In this document: in pieces, positions 62,312-64,000 of the stretch | Layout of the letters: each line of letters starts with the position of its first letter | Numbering within the stretch: the stretch's first letter is position 1 | NCBI RefSeq assembly: GCF_014705715.1 | Contig: NZ_JACXLC010000001.1 | Span: 2,085,261 to 2,149,260 of the forward strand | Origin: Erythrobacter rubeus | GTDB taxonomy: Bacteria; Pseudomonadota; Alphaproteobacteria; Sphingomonadales; Sphingomonadaceae | Direction: 5' to 3' | Length of the DNA: 64,000 nt | Made by a program: the position numbers and the translations under genes | Notes under the pieces: model-generated | The model's input: only the letters and a program-made list of their open reading frames with translations | Databases searched by the model: none | Told to the model about the DNA's origin: nothing

Positions 62312-62828
62312 GAACCGCAAGATCAAAGGCGGCAAGCGCGGCTTGGCGGCTGTCACTGCCGTAATGTTGCTCGGCACCGTCACCGCTCTTTGGGAAGGTC
62401 GATCGCTGACCCCGTATCGCGATGTGGTGGGAGTTTGGACCGTCTGCGAAGGGGAGACCCGGGTGCAGATGCGGACTCACACCGAAGAGGAGTGCGACGC
62501 TCTCTCAAAGGACATGTACCGCGAGTTTCTTGGTTCGGTTGAGCGCGATCTACCTGGCATCCAAGAATGGCCGTACATGCACGCGGCCCATGCTGACATC
62601 TCGATCAACATTGGCAAAAGCGCGTTCCGCCGGTCATCGATGCGGCGCAATTATCTCGCTGGCGATTACCGTGAAAGCTGCCGCTCTCACCTGCTTTACA
62701 ATAAGGCGGGCGGACGCGTCTGGCGCGGACTGGAGCTGCGGCGCAAAGGTGATGCGGGACGGGTCGGTTCTTATGAGCTTTGCCTGGTGGACGCTGTTCG
62801 CATGGACCTGACCGGGTGGAAGCCGTGA
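62298..62828 (+). CDS. SAR-type endolysin (GH24 lysozyme)
   Basis: A 176-residue lysozyme. An N-terminal basic head and one hydrophobic helix (about residues 14-30, LAAVTAVMLLGTVTALW) act as signal-arrest-release anchor, as in phage 21 R. The GH24 catalytic set is Glu in WEGRSLTPYRD, Asp nearby, and Thr in VVGVWTVCEGE, matching the E-x8/9-D-x5-T spacing. Once released from the membrane it cleaves peptidoglycan glycan. The holin would trigger release. Confidence 0.85.
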   Translation: MAKTRNRKIKGGKRGLAAVTAVMLLGTVTALWEGRSLTPYRDVVGVWTVCEGETRVQMRTHTEEECDALSKDMYREFLGSVERDLPGIQEWPYMHAAHADISINIGKSAFRRSSMRRNYLAGDYRESCRSHLLYNKAGGRVWRGLELRRKGDAGRVGSYELCLVDAVRMDLTGWKP

Positions 62829-63490
62829 GCCTTCCATTTCAGCCGCCGCAAATATTGGCAGCGAGTTACGCGATCAAAGGAATCTGGCTTTTGCTCGCGG
62901 TGCTGCTGATGCTGTCCGGCTATGTCGGGTGGGCGGTTTCTGTTCATGGCGCACAAATCCGACTTCCCTTGATCGGCACAATCGGTCCGGAAGGTTGGAA
63001 GCCGTACGCCGAACGGCTTGAAGGTCAAGTAGTCCGCATTCGTCTGCAGCGCGATCTAGCCAACTCCAATCACCGACAAACCAAAACCAATTACCGCGCG
63101 GCGCAGGCCGAGGCTGAGCGAAAGCAGGCCGCCTATGTCGTGCGGGTCGAACTGGAAAAGAAGGAGGCCATCGATGCCGCGACATTTGATTTACGCCGGG
63201 ATCGTGAGCGTATTCGCGCTCAGTATCGCCGCTTGCTCGACGACGCCCGATCCGGAGCCGGAGGCTACGCTACCGGTGAGACCGGAGACTTGCGATTGCC
63301 CGGAGACGCCGGAGATCGATCCGTCATTGCTGAAGCGACCGGTTGTTACGGACTTTCTGGAACCCGGCCCGTCGCCGTCCAGCTCAAATGCGACCAGATC
63401 GCAAGCGACCAAGCCGCGCAATTGAATGCGCTTATCGACGCGGTGGATGGGATCGCCGCGGCCGAACAACCAATTTCTGAAACACCATAG
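62825..63490 (+). CDS. Putative i-spanin (Rz-like) with embedded Rz1
   Basis: A 221-residue protein from GTG 62825. One N-terminal membrane helix (GIWLLLAVLLMLSGYVGWAV) is followed by a coiled-coil periplasmic part (QRDLANSNHRQTKTNYRAAQ, then AERKQAAYVVRVELEKKEAI). This is the i-spanin layout; its C-terminal part would bind the o-spanin. A second gene for the o-spanin lies inside it in another frame. Confidence 0.75.
   Translation: MSLPFQPPQILAASYAIKGIWLLLAVLLMLSGYVGWAVSVHGAQIRLPLIGTIGPEGWKPYAERLEGQVVRIRLQRDLANSNHRQTKTNYRAAQAEAERKQAAYVVRVELEKKEAIDAATFDLRRDRERIRAQYRRLLDDARSGAGGYATGETGDLRLPGDAGDRSVIAEATGCYGLSGTRPVAVQLKCDQIASDQAAQLNALIDAVDGIAAAEQPISETP
63174..63425 (+). CDS. Rz1-like o-spanin lipoprotein nested in the Rz-like gene
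   Basis: An 83-residue protein with a lipobox: VFALSIAAC at about residues 13-21, so Cys21 would be lipidated. A Pro-rich mature part follows (TTPDPEPEATLPVRPETCDC). The start has AAGGAGG 7 bases upstream, a strong internal ribosome site. Nested Rz/Rz1 genes are classical; the pair links inner and outer membranes during lysis. Confidence 0.82.
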   Translation: MPRHLIYAGIVSVFALSIAACSTTPDPEPEATLPVRPETCDCPETPEIDPSLLKRPVVTDFLEPGPSPSSSNATRSQATKPRN

Positions 63491-63501
63491 GAGAAGAGAC
63501 G

Positions 63502-63876
63502 ATGGCAAAATCTGTAAGCAACACGGTGCTTGACGCCGCTCTGCAGCACATAATCGATAACGCGACGCGGATGGTCGCATGCTCTCAAGAGCCAGCCAAT
63601 TACACAGAGGCGAACAGCACCTATGCTCTTGCCGATGTGACCATGGCGCCCGGTGACTTCGCTATCGCAGATGGCGACAGCTCGGGCCGTAAACTCACGG
63701 TGGCCGCAAAAGCCGGTGTTGCTGTCGACACGACAGGAAACGCCAATCACGTCGCTCTGCTTGATGTGACGGGCACCGAATTGCTCTATGTCACCACGGC
63801 TCCGTCTCAAGGCGTGTCAAGCGGCGGCACTGTCGACTTCGGCACTTGGGACATCGAAATCGCCGACCCGACCTAA
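63502..63876 (+). CDS. Hypothetical phage protein
   Basis: A 124-residue beta-rich protein (AVDTTGNANHVALLDVTGTE) with no signal peptide; GGAGAAGAG lies just before the ATG. It resembles small tail-fibre or head-decoration proteins but cannot be named. It lies after the lysis genes. Confidence 0.6.
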   Translation: MAKSVSNTVLDAALQHIIDNATRMVACSQEPANYTEANSTYALADVTMAPGDFAIADGDSSGRKLTVAAKAGVAVDTTGNANHVALLDVTGTELLYVTTAPSQGVSSGGTVDFGTWDIEIADPT

Positions 63877-63890
63877 GCGGCGACTGATCA

Positions 63891-64000
63891 ATGACGTTCC
63901 CCACACTCGTCAACCGTTTCGTTGGCTTTGCCAGCTCCGGCACGATCAGTGTGGGGCTCACCGGCGTCCTCGAGGGCGATTTGCTGGTCGCCACCGTTTT
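63891..64000 (+). CDS. Partial phage gene cut by the right edge
   Basis: Thirty-six complete codons from ATG 63891 starting MTFPTLVNRFVGFASSG, with a beta-like pattern (GTISVGLTGVLEGDLLVATV). Too short to identify; by position after the small beta-rich gene it may be part of a tail-fibre or accessory protein. Confidence 0.55.
   Translation, partial: MTFPTLVNRFVGFASSGTISVGLTGVLEGDLLVATV

Larger units (their letters stand above)
28949..64000. mobile_element. Temperate siphovirus-type prophage (left end and at least 35 kb)
   Basis: A continuous set of phage modules: integrase/excisionase, repressor switch, replication, HK97-type packaging and capsid, non-contractile tail with chaperone frameshift and tape measure, and lysis genes. 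No host gene interrupts it, and the right attachment end is not in the window. It is not a gene transfer agent, because it carries its own integrase, repressor, replication genes and terminase. All late genes read rightward and appear intact, so the phage may be inducible. Confidence 0.95.

Noticed and set aside
28949..64000. Gene transfer agent instead of a prophage
   Set aside because: The element has integrase, excisionase-like gene, repressor switch, replication genes and its own terminase pair, which gene transfer agents lack.

Overview
The window looks like a chromosome segment of an alphaproteobacterium of the order Sphingomonadales, most likely the Erythrobacteraceae (Erythrobacter/Altererythrobacter group). 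The reasons are inferred from gene content and style: a ChpT-type phosphotransferase, an alphaproteobacterial RpoH, a trigger factor with a Lys/Ala/Pro tail, a DUF3297 protein, the ParA/RHH/SPOR-TPR trio, moderately high GC, and frequent GTG/TTG starts with 4-base overlaps.

Bases 1-28873 are ordinary chromosome. In order: chpT (partial), a JAMM peptidase, rluD and rpoH; an M20 amidohydrolase; mtgA, a zinc-type CDF transporter, an ECF sigma factor and its RskA-like anti-sigma factor in one overlapping run, followed by a secreted fasciclin (FAS1) protein; an Asp/Glu-type racemase; clpX and clpP; a secreted amidase and a Na+/H+ antiporter; tig and a tRNA-Leu; a DUF3297 gene, der and a DUF2721 gene; bfr and bfd with a Fur-like box; a DUF418 membrane protein; parA with two partners; a metal-ligand-less dihydroorotase-like gene overlapping pyrB; sppA; and tRNA-Val(CAC).

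From the 3' end of tRNA-Val to the right edge (about 28949-64000) lies one prophage whose right end is outside the window. Its left arm is a tightly overlapping leftward operon (seven small genes, then an excisionase-like gene and a tyrosine integrase). The switch region holds an S24 repressor, one outward-facing membrane-anchored gene, and two divergent promoters. Each promoter has a TTGACA box followed directly by a CGGGATAT-rTCCCG palindrome, so early transcription is probably silenced from both sides by one repressor. The rightward early/replication region encodes small regulators, a cupin, a complete DnaN-like clamp, a small protein with a DnaA domain IV-like DNA-binding region, a C5 cytosine methyltransferase with a second full-length reading frame inside it, and a P4/D5-type primase-helicase whose ribosome-binding site sits in a hairpin loop.

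From about 42.6 kb the late genes run rightward: HNH nuclease, small and large terminase, portal, prohead protease, major capsid protein (HK97 type), head-tail connectors, tail tube, a tail chaperone with a lambda-like -1 frameshift site (GGGAAAC), tape measure, tail tip and a large host-specificity protein, then a lysis cassette (holin candidate, SAR-type endolysin, spanins with Rz1 nested in Rz). This is a siphovirus-type temperate phage. No CRISPR array, rRNA or insertion sequence was seen.
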